DNA of 64,000 nucleotides. It comes from Cryptomeria japonica (Eukaryota > Streptophyta > Pinopsida > Cupressales > Cupressaceae). Each line of letters starts with the position of its first letter. The stretch's first letter is position 1. A program made the position numbers and the translations under genes. The notes beneath the pieces were generated by a model. The model was given only the letters and a program-made list of their open reading frames with translations, ran no database searches and was not told the DNA's origin. The DNA lies in assembly GCF_030272615.1 (NCBI RefSeq), contig NC_081405.1, positions 313,361,235-313,425,234 on the forward strand, read 5' to 3'. Shown here piece after piece: positions 11,196 to 22,188 of this stretch.

Positions 11196-11415
11196 TGTGG
11201 GCTTTTAAGCTGGAAAAGTGTCAATAAGTTGGAAAAATCCACCTGTCGTTGTCGTGTCTGAATTTATTGGCGGGGTTTTTTAATATCGACTTTAGTGTGG
11301 GCTTTTAAGCCGAGAAAAGTGTCAGTAAGCTAGAAAAAACCGCCCACCGGCAGCCAGAAACCTGTCACTATCATGTTCAAATTTATTGGCGAGGTTTTAA
11401 AAAATTCTATCTTCG
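11196..11415. repeat. Two-unit tandem duplication (~103 bp period)
   Basis: TGTGGGCTTTTAAGC starts units at 11196 and ~11299. Each continues with AAAAGTGTCA(A/G)TAAG, then GTCACTATC- or GTCGTTGTC-like words, and ends with AATTTATTGGCG(G/A)GGTTTT. The units are diverged and the second has a small extra segment. No function is evident. Confidence 0.65.
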
Positions 11416-12937
11416 ACTGTGATGTTTCTTGCAAGTTATTGAACTGGGGCAACATTTACTAACGCCGGGTTTATTGTACTTCAGGAGCACTCACTGCAAC
11501 CAGATTAAGCTACATGGCATGGGAACGATTGTGTGGTGTTTTCAAAAGCGGTGTTAGAGTCTACCAATGTTTTTCCATATGCATTCGATAATCAATCCCA
11601 GGCATTTGACGGGTAAAGTTTTGTTTTCATTTTGAACAAGTTGTGGTGTTTCTTTGAAGGTTCTGTGGGACAACCCTAGCACTGTATATGCGTATTGATA
11701 TAGCTTTGGTTCATTTTTTTTCCCATCTACATTCGATAATTATTCCAAGTGCTTGATAGGTAATTTTTTATTTTAAATAGGTTGTTCTTTGAATATTTTG
11801 TCAACAAATCATTAAACTATTGTGATTTGTGGTTGACTATGAAATGTTTTAGGGCTTTTGTGTATCATGGTGGTTACAGTTTTTATTTGCACTTTGCCTG
11901 GCAAGTTATTTTGCTCAAATAATAATTGCACTATGTGTGTTTTTTATTTAGGGTTTTATAGAATTTATTGTATGGTTGCTTTGAGTATTTTTATCAAACA
12001 ATGATTAAACTGCACATTATCCTATGGTTGACTATGAAATATGGTCTTCACTCTGGTAATTATTTTCATTACGGATTTTCATGATTTATTCGTGGAACAC
12101 AAATTTCTTTGGGTGGTCAAAAAGGAGGATTTAGTGAAACCACTATGAAGGACGAGTAATTTCGAGTTTCTCATTTATGATTTCATGGAATTCATTGTTT
12201 GCTTCCTTTGAATATTTTGTCAACAAACCATTAAATTGCACGATTTGTTGTTGAGTATGAAATGTTTTAGGGCTTTTGTCTATCATGGTGGTTACTATTT
12301 TTATTTGCACTTTGCTTGCCAGGTTATTTTGCTCAAATAATCATTGCACTATGTATGACTATTATTTAGGGTTTTACAAAATTTATTTTGTGTTTGATTT
12401 GAGTGTTTTTGTTAATCAACCATTAAACTACGTTATTTTGTGGTTGACTTTGAAAGTTCTATGGGATAACCCTTGGACTGTATGTGCGTATTGATACAAT
12501 TTTGGTTCATTTGGTTTTCCATCAACATTTGATAATCAATTCCAAGCACTCTACAGGTAATGTTTTGTTTTCATTTTAAATGGGCTGTGCTTTGAATATT
12601 TTGTCAACAAACCATTAAATTTCTACAATTTGTGGTTGATTATGGAATATTTTAGGGCTTTTGTGTACCGTGGTGGTTAGTATTTTTATTTGTGCTTTGC
12701 GTGGTAGGTTTTTTCAGTCAAATAATCATTGCACTATGTAAGTTTGTTATTTAGAGTTTTACACAATTTCTTTTGTGCTTGGTTTGAGTTTTTTTGTCAA
12801 ACAATAATTAAACTATGTTATTTTATGGTTGACTAGGAAATGCGATCTTAAATCTGGTTGCTATTTTCATTGCCAGTTTTCATCATTTGTTAGTAGAACA
12901 ACAATTTCTTTGGGTGGTCAAAATGGAGGATTTTGTT

Positions 12938-14049
12938 TTTGATAAAGATAAACAGGTTTTACAAGGACCTGAAACCCAAAGTTTTATAGTCCAAGGCCAG
13001 CAGCCAATCGAACATAAAACCTAAGCGAAACAAGGAAAACACCCCACACAGACCAAACGCCAAAAAACAAATCAAACAGAGCCAAAGAACAAGACAAAGA
13101 ACTCAACTGAGAGAGTGCACCAATTCAATATTCTTCTTAATAATCTTCTTGTTGATTTTCTCCAAATCCTCCATGATGAATCAAGAGGTTCCCTAGTCCT
13201 GGCTCCAGCTTCTGGTCCTAGTGCAGGGACCCGAACTAGTCTTCCGTCCAGCAGCACTCTAGCCACCCTCTGAAACATTCTTTTTCTCTTTTCCCCCAAG
13301 GGAGGCTCACTGGCGATGGGTTTGTTTCTATAGTCGGCCATCATGGAATTGATTTTCTCCAAACGATCAACACTATTATTCATCGCCTCCCTATTGATTT
13401 CCACCAGATTATTCAGGCTTTCCTTGATATCATTCACGTACTCTTCCAATTTATCAATTCTGCGCTCATGGAAGATCTTCATAGTTTCAACATCCTGAGA
13501 TATCTTCTGGATCATGCTCATGATCTTCTCAATTCTACTGGGCCTAGGGGAATCCATGAAAGTTTCCATAATTCCCTTAATCCCATCTTTCAGGGTTCCA
13601 ATTTCCTTTTCCACCCACTTCCAACAGTTTTCTTGACTTCTAGTGACCTCCAAAACCAGGTTTTCCATTACCTTCTCCTCTTTTTTCTCGCCTTCATTCT
13701 CCTTATTCACATTCCCTTGTTTCTTATTATCCACATTGATGGGGATGTCCAACCTAATCTCGTGGTCCAAGTCTTTGTACCCACTAGATTTGGTTAATTT
13801 CATTTTCTTTTTGGTGGGGACCTCCAAGTCTTGCATTTTCCTGCTACTAGATTTGAACTTACTTGATGCCCACCTTGGAGGATTGGTTTTCCTGTTGCTA
13901 TTAGTTCCCAGGGTCACCATAAGCTCCCCTTCTTTCTTCGGTCTATACTCTGGGTCCTCCAAATCCTTGATGTCATGCCAATCCATGGTAGTACCACTGT
14001 CATCCTCATCCATCTCCATGTCAGAAACAAACTGCACATCGGGGTTAGA
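12938..14049 (-). mobile_element. LINE-type retrotransposon, copy B (5'-truncated)
   Basis: A 1.1-kb insertion with the same 3' end as copy A (GATAAAGATAAACA(A/G)GTTTT read on the plus strand, followed by AAACCCAAAGT). It is flanked by 13-bp direct repeats GGAGGATTTTGTT (12925-12937) and GGAGGAAATTGTT (14050-14062), two mismatches. The surrounding repeat array has an uninterrupted paralogous site at about 12128-12150 (GGAGGATTTAGTGAAACCACT), which shows where the insertion entered. Confidence 0.78.
13072..14049 (-). CDS. LINE 3'-terminal ORF C-terminal part (copy B), open for 321 codons
   Basis: The 5'-truncated copy B retains the C-terminal part of the LINE downstream ORF as a single frame without stops. 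That makes it the best-preserved of the three copies. It runs from an acidic segment (MEMDEDDSGTTMDWHD) through a basic Lys/Ser-rich linker (SSRKMQDLEVPTKKKMKLTK), a conserved block (QENCWKWVEKEIGTLKDGIK), a long coiled coil (about 13,550-13,330: IDKLEEYVNDIKESLNNLVE and onward), and a basic tail (SWRIWRKSTRRLLRRILNW). It has no start codon of its own family, since the N-terminal MGG domain was lost in truncation. Function unknown. Coiled coil plus basic segments would suit a nucleic-acid-binding, self-associating protein (inference). Confidence 0.55.
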   Translation of the reverse strand, partial: SNPDVQFVSDMEMDEDDSGTTMDWHDIKDLEDPEYRPKKEGELMVTLGTNSNRKTNPPRWASSKFKSSSRKMQDLEVPTKKKMKLTKSSGYKDLDHEIRLDIPINVDNKKQGNVNKENEGEKKEEKVMENLVLEVTRSQENCWKWVEKEIGTLKDGIKGIMETFMDSPRPSRIEKIMSMIQKISQDVETMKIFHERRIDKLEEYVNDIKESLNNLVEINREAMNNSVDRLEKINSMMADYRNKPIASEPPLGEKRKRMFQRVARVLLDGRLVRVPALGPEAGARTREPLDSSWRIWRKSTRRLLRRILNWCTLSVEFFVLFFGSV

Positions 14050-14420
14050 GGAGGAAATTGTTAAACCACTATGAAGGACGGGTAATTTCAGGTTTCTCTT
14101 TTAGGGTTTCATAATTCATTGTTTTCTCGCTATGAATATTTTGTCAACAAACTAATAAACTGCCACGATTTGTGGTTGACTATGAAATAATATAGGGCTC
14201 TTATCTATCATGGTGGTTACTATTTTTATTTTTGTTTGCTTGCAAGCTTATTTTGTTTAAATAATCCTTCCACTATGTGTGTTTGTTATTTAGGGTTTTA
14301 CAGAATTTATTCTATGCTTGGTTTGCATATATTTGTCACACTACCATTAAATTGCATTATTTTGTGGTTGATTAGGAAATATGGTCTTCAATCTTGTTCC
14401 TATTTTATTGTATTGTAGTC

Positions 14421-14749
14421 AAACAACCATTACATTATGTATGTTGATTGAATATTTGTTGGAAAGAAAGGAGGGTTATGTTTTGATTGGAAATGCATTC
14501 TTGAATTTGTTTGTTATTTTTATTTCTACCATGGTTGCTTGGCCTAGTCCAACTGTAGTGCATAGCCAAACCTTCTAGCTATAGTGTCCTGAAATCGTAC
14601 CCATTGTATTTGGGGCCCTCACCTTAGTGTTCACATCCTATGCCAAATTAAGGCCTGATTATACCTTTACCTTGCAAATATGTCTTTTCTTCATTTTATC
14701 CACCACATGATAACCCCTTAGTTTGGCCCTATAAAGAAATAGGACCATG
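14421..14749. other. No recognisable feature
   Basis: Spacer between the repeat array and the X-family repeat. No ORF or repeat of note was recognised. Confidence 0.4.
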
Positions 14750-15993
14750 TGAAGATGGGAAAAAGAAGCAAGGTGAATTCAGATGGTTAGTATACAAACA
14801 AAACACTAAAACATATTAAAACATGAAGCGTGAATCAAATCACATAAAAATATGAAGACAATGCTTATACCTTGCAAACCTTTACCTTCTCCCTCGGATG
14901 AAGCTTGGATGAAGTCGAAGTGCACCCAAATGCCTCCAACGTGTGTTGATTTGCTCCTAGATTGCTTGATGTGGTTGGCTCTCCAACATTGTGCAAAAAT
15001 GGATGTGATGGATTTAAAGGATGAGATGGATAATATGGTTAACTATGAATGAGAAGTAGCTTTGGCATGATAAGGGTGCAAAGATGGTTTCCTAGGCACA
15101 AACTAGCAGCATGAACTTGCTAAAATTGGAGATGAAATGTGAGGGGATGGAGTCCTCAATTAATAGAGAGAGAGGAGGAGAAATGAAGGGCTAGGATTGA
15201 CCCAAGATGGAGGGTCAGGATTCCTTGTGAGCCCACACAAGGCCCAAGAGGAGGTGTGGAGACCAAGAGATGTGCCTTAAAGGCATTTCTTGTCTCCACA
15301 CTCCTCAAGGTTCATTGGGAAGACTTCCTAATGTGCCTTGAGAAGAGCAAGGGATAGGATATTTCTTGAGGGATGGAAAGGAAGAATTAAAAATTCTTCA
15401 AAAGGGATGCTCATGGCGATTGGAGGAATAAGGAGGAATTAAAAAATCCTTGGAAGATGAGATGCCTAGAGGAATGTGAGATTTTGAAAATCTCACATTC
15501 ACCTAGGAAAAGAGCATTTAAGGAGAGTGGTTGGATGGAAGGGACAAGGAGTTGACTTTGTGGCTAATCATGATGATTAGCCACTAGCAACTCATTAGGA
15601 GAGAGATTAGAGGAAAGATTAGGTGGGATTAGGGTAGATCACATTTGTAGGAGGATTTGACTAGAAGAGAGAATGAGTGGAGGGAATTAAAAATTAGAAG
15701 AATAATTCTAAGTGAGCTTAGGGAGTTTCTAGAAGAATTTATTAGGTTGATGATGGATTAGGAAAAAGGTGATTTGTAGGAATCACTTAGATTAACTAAT
15801 TAATTGAAATTAATTAGTTAAGAGGAGGAATTTGAGGAGATTTAATATTGAGGATTTTTTGAAGAATAAAAGGGGATTGATTTATTAAATAAATCAATCA
15901 ACAAACTATAGTGACAATATTAATTATAATTAATTAATATTGAGGAGAATTAAAAATTAGCATAATTAATAAATTAATTATGTCAGGACCTTT
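14750..15993. repeat. X-family repeat, copy 1 (probable LTR portion)
   Basis: A 1,244-bp stretch matching 51271-52486 in the same orientation at high identity by eye. It starts TGAAGATGG(G/A)AAAAAGAAGC and ends ATTATGTCAGGACCTTT, after which the copies diverge. The longer copy has ~30 extra bases near 15020-15050. The 3' two-thirds contains a series of perfect inverted repeats, listed separately. With the TATA-containing segment just downstream (16285-16347) it is best read as part of a long terminal repeat of a plus-oriented element. Confidence 0.75.
15254..15982. repeat. Ladder of seven hairpins within the X repeat
   Basis: Successive inverted repeats lie at 15254-15301 (imperfect, 48 bp), 15472-15500 (arms GAATGTGAGATTTT), 15560-15584 (arms GTGGCTAATCAT), 15792-15821 (arms TTAACTAATTAATT), 15877-15897 (arms TTGATTTATT), 15915-15942 (arms CAATATTAATTA) and 15961-15982 (arms CATAATTAAT). 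All but the first have perfect arms of 10-14 bp and loops of 1-4 bases. The same hairpins recur in copy 2 (for example 51965-51993, 52053-52077, 52285-52314). Confidence 0.8.
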
Positions 15994-16284
15994 AAAATAA
16001 TTAAAATAATTATTTTTAAGTGTCTACATTTTGCCCCTCTTTTACGCAGTGGCAAATTTGGTGGTGGGTAAAAGATAGAAGAAAAAGAAATAGATGCCCC
16101 GCGTAAAGCGTGGAAGGTGTATGCCCCCTCGAGAATTTTGTCGAAAGAAAACTGACGAAAAATTATCGAAATAAAGAAGAAAGAATTTTAGCGAAGGAGA
16201 TATGTGAAAGAGAAAGAGGAAGTAGATGTAGAAAATCTAGAAGAGAAAGTAGAAGATGTAAGACCGCGGAGGGAATTGGCTCTT

Positions 16285-16347
16285 AAGGGGGCCCATATAA
16301 GCCACAAAGGGCCTGGGCCCTTGAGGGGGCCCATATAAGCCATAAGG
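16285..16347 (+). promoter_or_regulatory. Duplicated TATA-like core promoter of the X1 LTR
   Basis: The phrase GGGGGCCCATATAAGCCA occurs twice, 38 bp apart, with ATATAAG at 16295-16301 and 16333-16339. GC-rich flanks around an isolated TATA word, downstream of the long X repeat, look like the U3/R promoter of an LTR. No transcript evidence is available from sequence. Confidence 0.45.
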
Positions 16348-16434
16348 AGCCAATCAGAGCCTAGAAGGAGAGAAGGAGAGATGGATCACATTCCTACACG
16401 TGATCATCATGCCAAGAGGATCCGACGGTATGAC

Positions 16435-17293
16435 TGTTGGCATATGGACACTTCAATGAGACATTGTGTGTGATTGAAGGTTTTGTCATTGATGGCAACC
16501 TTGCAATCCTATGGCACCGGCAAGACATTATACTGGCAAAGCATTACACAGGCAACCTTGCAATCCTATGGCACCGGCAAGACATTATACTGGCAAAACA
16601 TTATTCAAGCAAGACAGTGCATCGGCATCAGCAAGATCAATCTACACTAGCACCGACACAGAAGAGAACATGTATACCGGCAGAGAGGCCGACAGGATTT
16701 TTGATATGCAATATTTTGTTTATTATTGTAAGTCGACTTGGCAAATTGTAAAATGACTCTTGTATATAAAAGAGATCATTGTAGACATTTGTAGGATATG
16801 GATAGAAAGCATAAAGAAAATTATAAGGTAGACCTAATGGGCGAATTGTAAGTCAAGGGTATATGTAAAGAACAGAGCAAGAACTGGTACTGAATCTGGC
16901 ATTGAAGATGCTATTGTAAAGCAGTACAGATCATTGGATTTGCATAATCCTCATTGTAAGTCAATGTGACTTCTTATTGAGCAGTGTGCTCTAGGCAGTT
17001 GGCCTTCCTACATGTGCAGGCCCCTATTGTAAGTAATATTCTCTTATTGGCCAGTAAGTGAATATTGTGGGTCACAAATCCCATTGAGGTTTTTCCCACA
17101 CCGAATTTCCTCGTTAAACATCTTGTGTTATGGTGTTTCTTTCATGTGGATGTTTTTTATTCTATTATTTACATTAATTCTTGCATACCGGCATACTGTT
17201 ACTTTATGTTCTGCATATTCAGTTTTAAGAAAAATACATTACCGGTCAGATACTGATTCACCCCCCCTCTCAGTATCTGTGGGAACCCTAACA
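16435..17293 (+). repeat. E1 5' LTR (859 bp)
   Basis: Begins TGTTGGCATATGG and ends GGGAACCCTAACA. It contains an internal ~52-bp duplication, GCAACCTTGCAATCCTATGG..., at about 16496-16600 that the 3' LTR lacks. This accounts for the 54-bp length difference. A TATA-like TGTATATAAAAGAG lies near 16763. Internal words GAAGATGCTATT and GAGCAGTGTGCTCTAGGC are shared with the C2 LTR. Confidence 0.88.
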
Positions 17294-17294
17294 A

Positions 17295-17312
17295 TTGGTA
17301 TCAAAGCCTGGT
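17295..17312 (+). other. E1 primer binding site
   Basis: TTGGTATCAAAGCCTGGT lies one base after the 5' LTR. It resembles the initiator tRNA-Met complement (TGGTATCAGAGC) used by plant copia elements. C1 (TTGGTATCAAAGC) and C2 (TTGGTATTAGAGCC) have the same type of site. Confidence 0.75.
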
Positions 17313-17364
17313 CCTCTATTTTCAGAAGCCTAACAGCTTGAGGAAGATCTTGACACCGATAAAG

Positions 17365-18522
17365 ATGGAAAATCTGATGAAGTAACTTGAAGGAGCTCTT
17401 ACTGACTATGATGCAGAGAAGTTGAAAAATATCAAATTAGAAGATGATTTAAAAGAAGCTCGGGACATTATTCAGGCACTTCAAGAAAATCTTACTGTTA
17501 CAAGAAATAAGAGAAGAGAACTTTGTGAAAAATTGCAAAATGAGAATGATGAAAAGGAATCACTAAATGATATGATAAGCAAATTGAAACAAGAGATCAT
17601 GACAACAAAAAAAGAAATGCAGGATATGACTATGAGATTTTGCAAAGAGATTGAGGACGGAAAGAAGAATGAAGTAGAATTGACCAGGAGACTAAGTGAT
17701 GCAGCAAATGAGAACACACGACTTAGCTATGAAAATGACATGTTAAAAACAGATCTGATGCATACTCAGAATGACTCGAATGAACTAATGAGACAAAAAG
17801 AAATCTTGGAAAGGGAATTGGAAACTGCAAATCAACACAAAGAAAAATTCAAGAAAAGCTTAGAAGAACTTTGTACCTTATTGAAGAATAAAAAACCCAA
17901 AGGTGACACTTCTAGAATTGGATTTGAAGTTGGAGAAAGCTCCGGTATTGCAAATACCCAGGATCATAGCAAACCGGTAAGACCTTCTAATACTTACAAA
18001 TTCAATGGAAAATGCTTTAATTGCAATAAATATGGTCATAGGGAAAATGAATGTAGATCTAGGAATTATCAAAACATCAATCCTCCCATCGGTCAATGCT
18101 CCAAATGCAACAAAATTGGTCATAACTCTAAAAATTGCTGAATAAATGTAAGATGTTATGTTTGTGGAAGATCTGGTCATTTATCAAATAAATGCAGAAC
18201 ACAAACCGACATAGGTTATGGGAAAGCTATTCAGAAAAATAATGTAACTTGTTATGCATGTAACAAGATTGGTCATAGTGCTAAATTTTGTAGAAGTAAA
18301 GGTACACTAGTAAACAACAAAAGTACTAGTTTGAAAGGTAAATAAAATGTTGAAGAGGCTAGCAAGAATTCTCAAAGCAATAGATTAGAAAAGGTGATCT
18401 AAATATTGGGGATACTCCTCCATCGATAGAACCAACAAATGCTCCACCGGCAGGACAATATGATGCTCCACCGGTAGGACAGAGCAATGCTCCACCGGCA
18501 GGATGTTCTTCATCAAATTGAA
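17365..18522 (+). pseudogene. E1 gag-like protein with coiled coil and four CCHC zinc knuckles
   Basis: The frame from ATG 17365 carries a TAA at 17383. It then runs through a long Glu/Lys-rich coiled coil (about 17422-17870) into four zinc knuckles: CFNCNKYGHRENEC (18013), CSKCNKIGHNSKNC (~18097), CYVCGRSGHLSNKC (~18154) and CYACNKIGHSAKFC (~18250). A TGA at 18139-18141 separates knuckles two and three. A one-base shift near 18400 leads into a Pro-rich tail with three 8-residue repeats of the NAPPAGQ type. CCHC knuckles bind RNA in gag nucleocapsids. Two to four knuckles is more than the single one in C1 and C2. The usual copia gag capsid region is not evident; the coiled coil takes its place. 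Confidence 0.72.
18439..18503 (+). repeat. Three-unit 24-bp tandem repeat in E1 gag tail
   Basis: ATGCTCCACCGG(C/T)AGGA starts at 18439, 18463 and 18487. The exact 24-bp period keeps the reading frame, so the repeat encodes repeated Ala-Pro-Pro-x-Gly units. Confidence 0.8.
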
Positions 18523-18673
18523 GAAAATTATCTTGAGGGTTTGGCAATCTAATGACACGTGCTATTATTCCCTCGATTAGAGAAAATAAGTTGAAAACCA
18601 TTCATTACCAACAAATAAAGTTGAGCTAATACATTACCGGCAAGCAATTAATGTGGTAGGTAGCAGAAAAGAC

Positions 18674-18825
18674 TCTATAAAATAAGGTTTTGGCTCCATT
18701 TCATTTCACCGTAAATTCAAACTTTCAGAGAGCGCGAAGATTTCCGAGCTAAGGCATTTTCGAGCAAAGAGGCAAAGCACTTCAGCAATCAATCCATTCA
18801 AAGGCAGAAAAAAGTATTTATCATC
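18674..18825 (+). promoter_or_regulatory. Possible internal promoter/5' UTR upstream of E1 ORF2
   Basis: TCTATAAAATAAGG at 18674-18687 is a good TATA-box match. It lies about 150 bp before the ATG of ORF2 (18826), with a C/A/G-mixed leader between them. A separate promoter would let ORF2 be expressed without gag readthrough and could be a relic of a captured host gene. No initiation evidence is available. Confidence 0.35.
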
Positions 18826-21800
18826 ATGGCATCCTCCTTTGCACCTGAATTCATAGCAAACCCTACAGTAGTCGAGGTTATAAAACGCCCTAGGCCCGTG
18901 TTTGAGCTAGTTCCCGAGGTAGCTAAGAAAGATGACAATACAGGTGCTTTTCCCCAAATTCCAAAAGGTGTTGTTTATGTAGAAGACCCTAGAATGTATA
19001 TTCATTGCAACATAGAGGAATTAGGTGATGAAGAAATCAAAAACATGTATAAGACTGTTATATGTGACAATTCCGGAAATGTGAAACCTGAACATAAAGT
19101 TGTTGAAACCCTAGGATTCACTGAAATCCTCTGCATTCCTGAATTTCCCAAGGAAGTGATTAGGATAGTTTTAAGCAGGGTACATGGTTCATTCTTTTGG
19201 CTTGACTCAATGCATAAAATTACAAAGGAAGCTATGAAAGTAGTAACAGGGTTACCTTCCACCGGTAACAGACCTGACAAAACCAAAAGGTCTCCAATGA
19301 CTTAGTAACAAACTTAACTGGTGCAACATCTGACAAGAGATCATTGAGGGTTAATGATGTAACTGATACAAATGTTAGATTTGTTAGCATGATTTTAGGT
19401 TACAAAGCAACTCATGCTAATAGGCTTAACTCAGTTTCCAGTTTATGCATAAAGAGTGCTTATGACATGGTTAAGGACAATGTGAAAATTGATGTTTGTG
19501 AATGGTTAAAAGATGAATTGGTTGATAACCTAGGCAAAATCAAGAAAGATAAGAATGGAAATTTACTTGTATGCTTAATGCTACATATAACCAAACAGGC
19601 TCCCGGTATAGGCAACAAGGATTTTGGATTTGACATATCGGTAGGAAAACAATTATCAGACTTATTCAACAACATGGGTGAAAACAGAGAAAAGAATATC
19701 AATGAGTATTTTCAAGCACTAAAGGTCAGAATGAATAAAAGAATCAGACTATCATAGGAAATTGTCAACAAATACAAGGATGATATATGTTTTGTAATAA
19801 AAAAGGATGAGATCTAGATGGAAGCAGTCATCCCAAGGACAATCTGGGTAACAGAGATGGGGTATGAAACAGATGACCACATAGTGGAAACTTATGCCAA
19901 AGCACTTCTGGAAGCCCCCAATGAACCCAAGGAGGAAGTATTTGGTAGTGCTGAGACCATAGAAAGTCAAATTCAATCTAAGAAGAGAGTGAAAAAGGTT
20001 GAGGCATTTGTGAGAAAAGGATCCAAACAAGTAAAAATCATAAAGGAAGACATATTAAAGAAAACCGACATAACTGAAGATGAGTTGGCAGCCCAACAAC
20101 CTGAAACTCATCTATCACCGGTAGATACTTCCTCAGAAGGAGATATGCGAGCAACCTTCAAAAGAGTCGTCAGGAAAAGAGACCCCTCATCGGTAACCAC
20201 TCCTTCACCTAGAAGGACAAGACAAAAGCAACAAGCCGTGAGATCTCCGGTCAAGAAAGTCACACCTAAGAAGAAGCTGAGCCCCAAAAGGAAGAAAAAG
20301 ACAAACACTGACTTGGCCCCTCTTGATATATTACTGAATGAGATCACAGAGGAAGGTAAATTGAAAAACATAGGGAAACTCTATGACACCCTATTAGATG
20401 ATGAGAGAGGACAAGTTGAGGAGAGTGTTATATTACACATGGACATGTATAAAAAGTTTTTGTTGGAAGTCTTAAATGAAATTCCTGATGAACTATATAA
20501 AAGACTTGAGGCCAGAAGGCAAGGAATAATTGAGTTGGATAAGAAAATTAAAATAGAAAAACTACTTGCAGTATACTCGGTTAACTCACCTAAGGAAATT
20601 GATGATCTGATAGCTCAGGCCAACCGGACAGTTTTTTCCACTGCACACCGACAAATTTCACTAATGGCAGGTAGAGTTATAGAAGTTTCAAAGGAAATAG
20701 AAAATGGTTGGGATACATTCTTGGTTGAAAAGGAAAAACAAGAAGAGTATAGGAATCCCAAGCCCATTCTGGTATATCAGAAGGACAAAGGGAAAGGTAA
20801 AGTTGGTGGACCACCAAGTATCAAGATTAGAGACAACTTACCCCCACCTCCTTTAAATACTCCATCGGTAAAAACAACAACTACAAAAGATCAATCGGCA
20901 GCTGAGAGTATGGATACAGAGGATAATAATCCTAATCCTGAAGTCCTATATACTATGAATGTTGATACTCAGAAGATCAACATAGTGGTAGATAAGGATA
21001 CAACAGATAAATCAAGTATATCCAAAGAGCCTCTGGCAATAGGAAACATAGAGCAATCGGTAGCAGATAAAGAGAAAAAGATGGAATCTGAAACACAAAC
21101 AGAGCAACCAATAGAGCTAAAGGCTCCAGAAAAGATGCCACTGGTAAGAAATGATGCAGGAAAACTAGTGCTTAAAGAGATGGAGAGACAAATAGACCTA
21201 CCAGAGGTCAATACTAACATGGTCACTTCCACTGGCACTCAGTTTGTTGGGTCACCATCAAATGTGACTGAGGTATTACTTGAATCTATCAAGAAAATAA
21301 CTGATTATAGCTCACAAGCTTATAAAGCGATAGATGATTCAATTCCATTTTTGAAATCAATAGCTCCTAATTGTAATATAGACAATAAATATTCTTTAGG
21401 CCAGTTGGATACACTTTGTAAATATATTTCTGGAAATTTTGAGCAAACAAAGGTAGAATCTGTAAAGGAAATTGTAGAAAAAGAGAAACAGAAATTCTTT
21501 GAGGAAGGAATAAAGAAGTGTAACAAGGAATTTTACACACTTCTACCGGAACTGTGCAATTTATTGAAAGAGTACAAAACTCTGTACAAAGACACCTGTA
21601 AGACAAACTTTTTGACCATAGATGTAGACAAAAAGATGAGTAAGGTATAGGAAGAGATCAATAAACTTGCAGATAATTTTTTTAACTCACCTGATACATT
21701 ATCAATTTTTGAGGAAAAGATAACAAATTTTGAGGAAGAAGTACTCAAATTGGAAAGAGAAAAAGAGAAAATAATAAACAAGGCAAAACTCTTGAGATCT

Positions 21801-22019
21801 AAACTAAGTCCAAGATTGGACTATTTAGCATCTCTACGGAAGGAAATCTTAGAGGCACTAACATAGGGAAGCAAAACACTGGCAGAGCACTTGCAGCATC
21901 TCACCGGTACTGTATACAGAACTGAGACAACAATAAAAGATAGTAAGAAGTTTATGGATGCTATAAACTTAATTTTGGGAGATATTCTTCAGATAATAAC
22001 TACCCAACTACAAGGTTGA
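18826..22019 (+). pseudogene. E1 ORF2: large non-pol protein of unknown function
   Basis: About 1,060 codons from ATG 18826 to TGA 22017-22019. There is one frameshift between 19286 and 19344, and in-frame TAGs at about 19757, 19815, 21650 and 21866. The N-terminal ~310 residues look globular (VVYVEDPRMYIHC, FPKEVIRIVLSRVHGSFFWL, KITKEAMKVVTGLPSTGNRP, then VCEWLKDELVDNLGKI). The I.KEA...VTGLP pattern loosely recalls plant mobile or DUF1985-type domains carried by other plant transposons. The middle is basic and Pro/Lys-rich (SPVKKVTPKKKLSPKRKKK, a candidate nuclear signal). The C-terminal third is acidic and helical, with coiled-coil potential to the end. No polymerase, protease or integrase motif is present. 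Origin by capture of a host gene is inference. Confidence 0.6.
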
Positions 22020-22188
22020 GGTTATGGATTGGTATAACTACAAAATCTACTAACCTTTGTCATTGATGCCAAAGGGAGAGTAGTAGGATGAGAAAATTCA
22101 AAACACAGGGATCACATGCTCAGGGGGAGCTCTCACATTTTTGGTCTACACATTTTTTTGGATATCTTTTGAAATTTCTCATGAGTGT

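Larger units (their letters stand above)
11560..14420. repeat. Degenerate ~0.4-kb tandem repeat array, split by LINE copy B
   Basis: The phrase TTGAATATTTTGTCAACAAA (or a close variant) recurs at 11788, 12207, 12591 and 14131. Each is followed by a GTGGTTGACTATGAAAT-like phrase, then GGGCTTTTGT, CATGGTGGTTAC and TTATTTAGGGTTTTA. Spacings are about 419 and 384 bp, and about 415 bp once the 1,125 bp contributed by LINE copy B and one target duplication are removed. Units are strongly diverged. No protein-coding frame persists across units. Confidence 0.7.

Noticed and set aside
13468-14074. Plus-strand ORFs over LINE copy B
   Set aside because: Antisense of the 321-codon minus-strand frame; hydrophobic runs are reverse complements of Lys/Glu-rich coding.
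16437-16756. ORFs inside the E1 5' LTR
   Set aside because: They come from the LTR's internal duplication, lie within U3, and have no protein-like composition or motif.
18439-18503. Possible CRISPR-like or minisatellite array
   Set aside because: Only three 24-bp units that keep a protein frame (Ala-Pro-Pro-x-Gly); no spacers.
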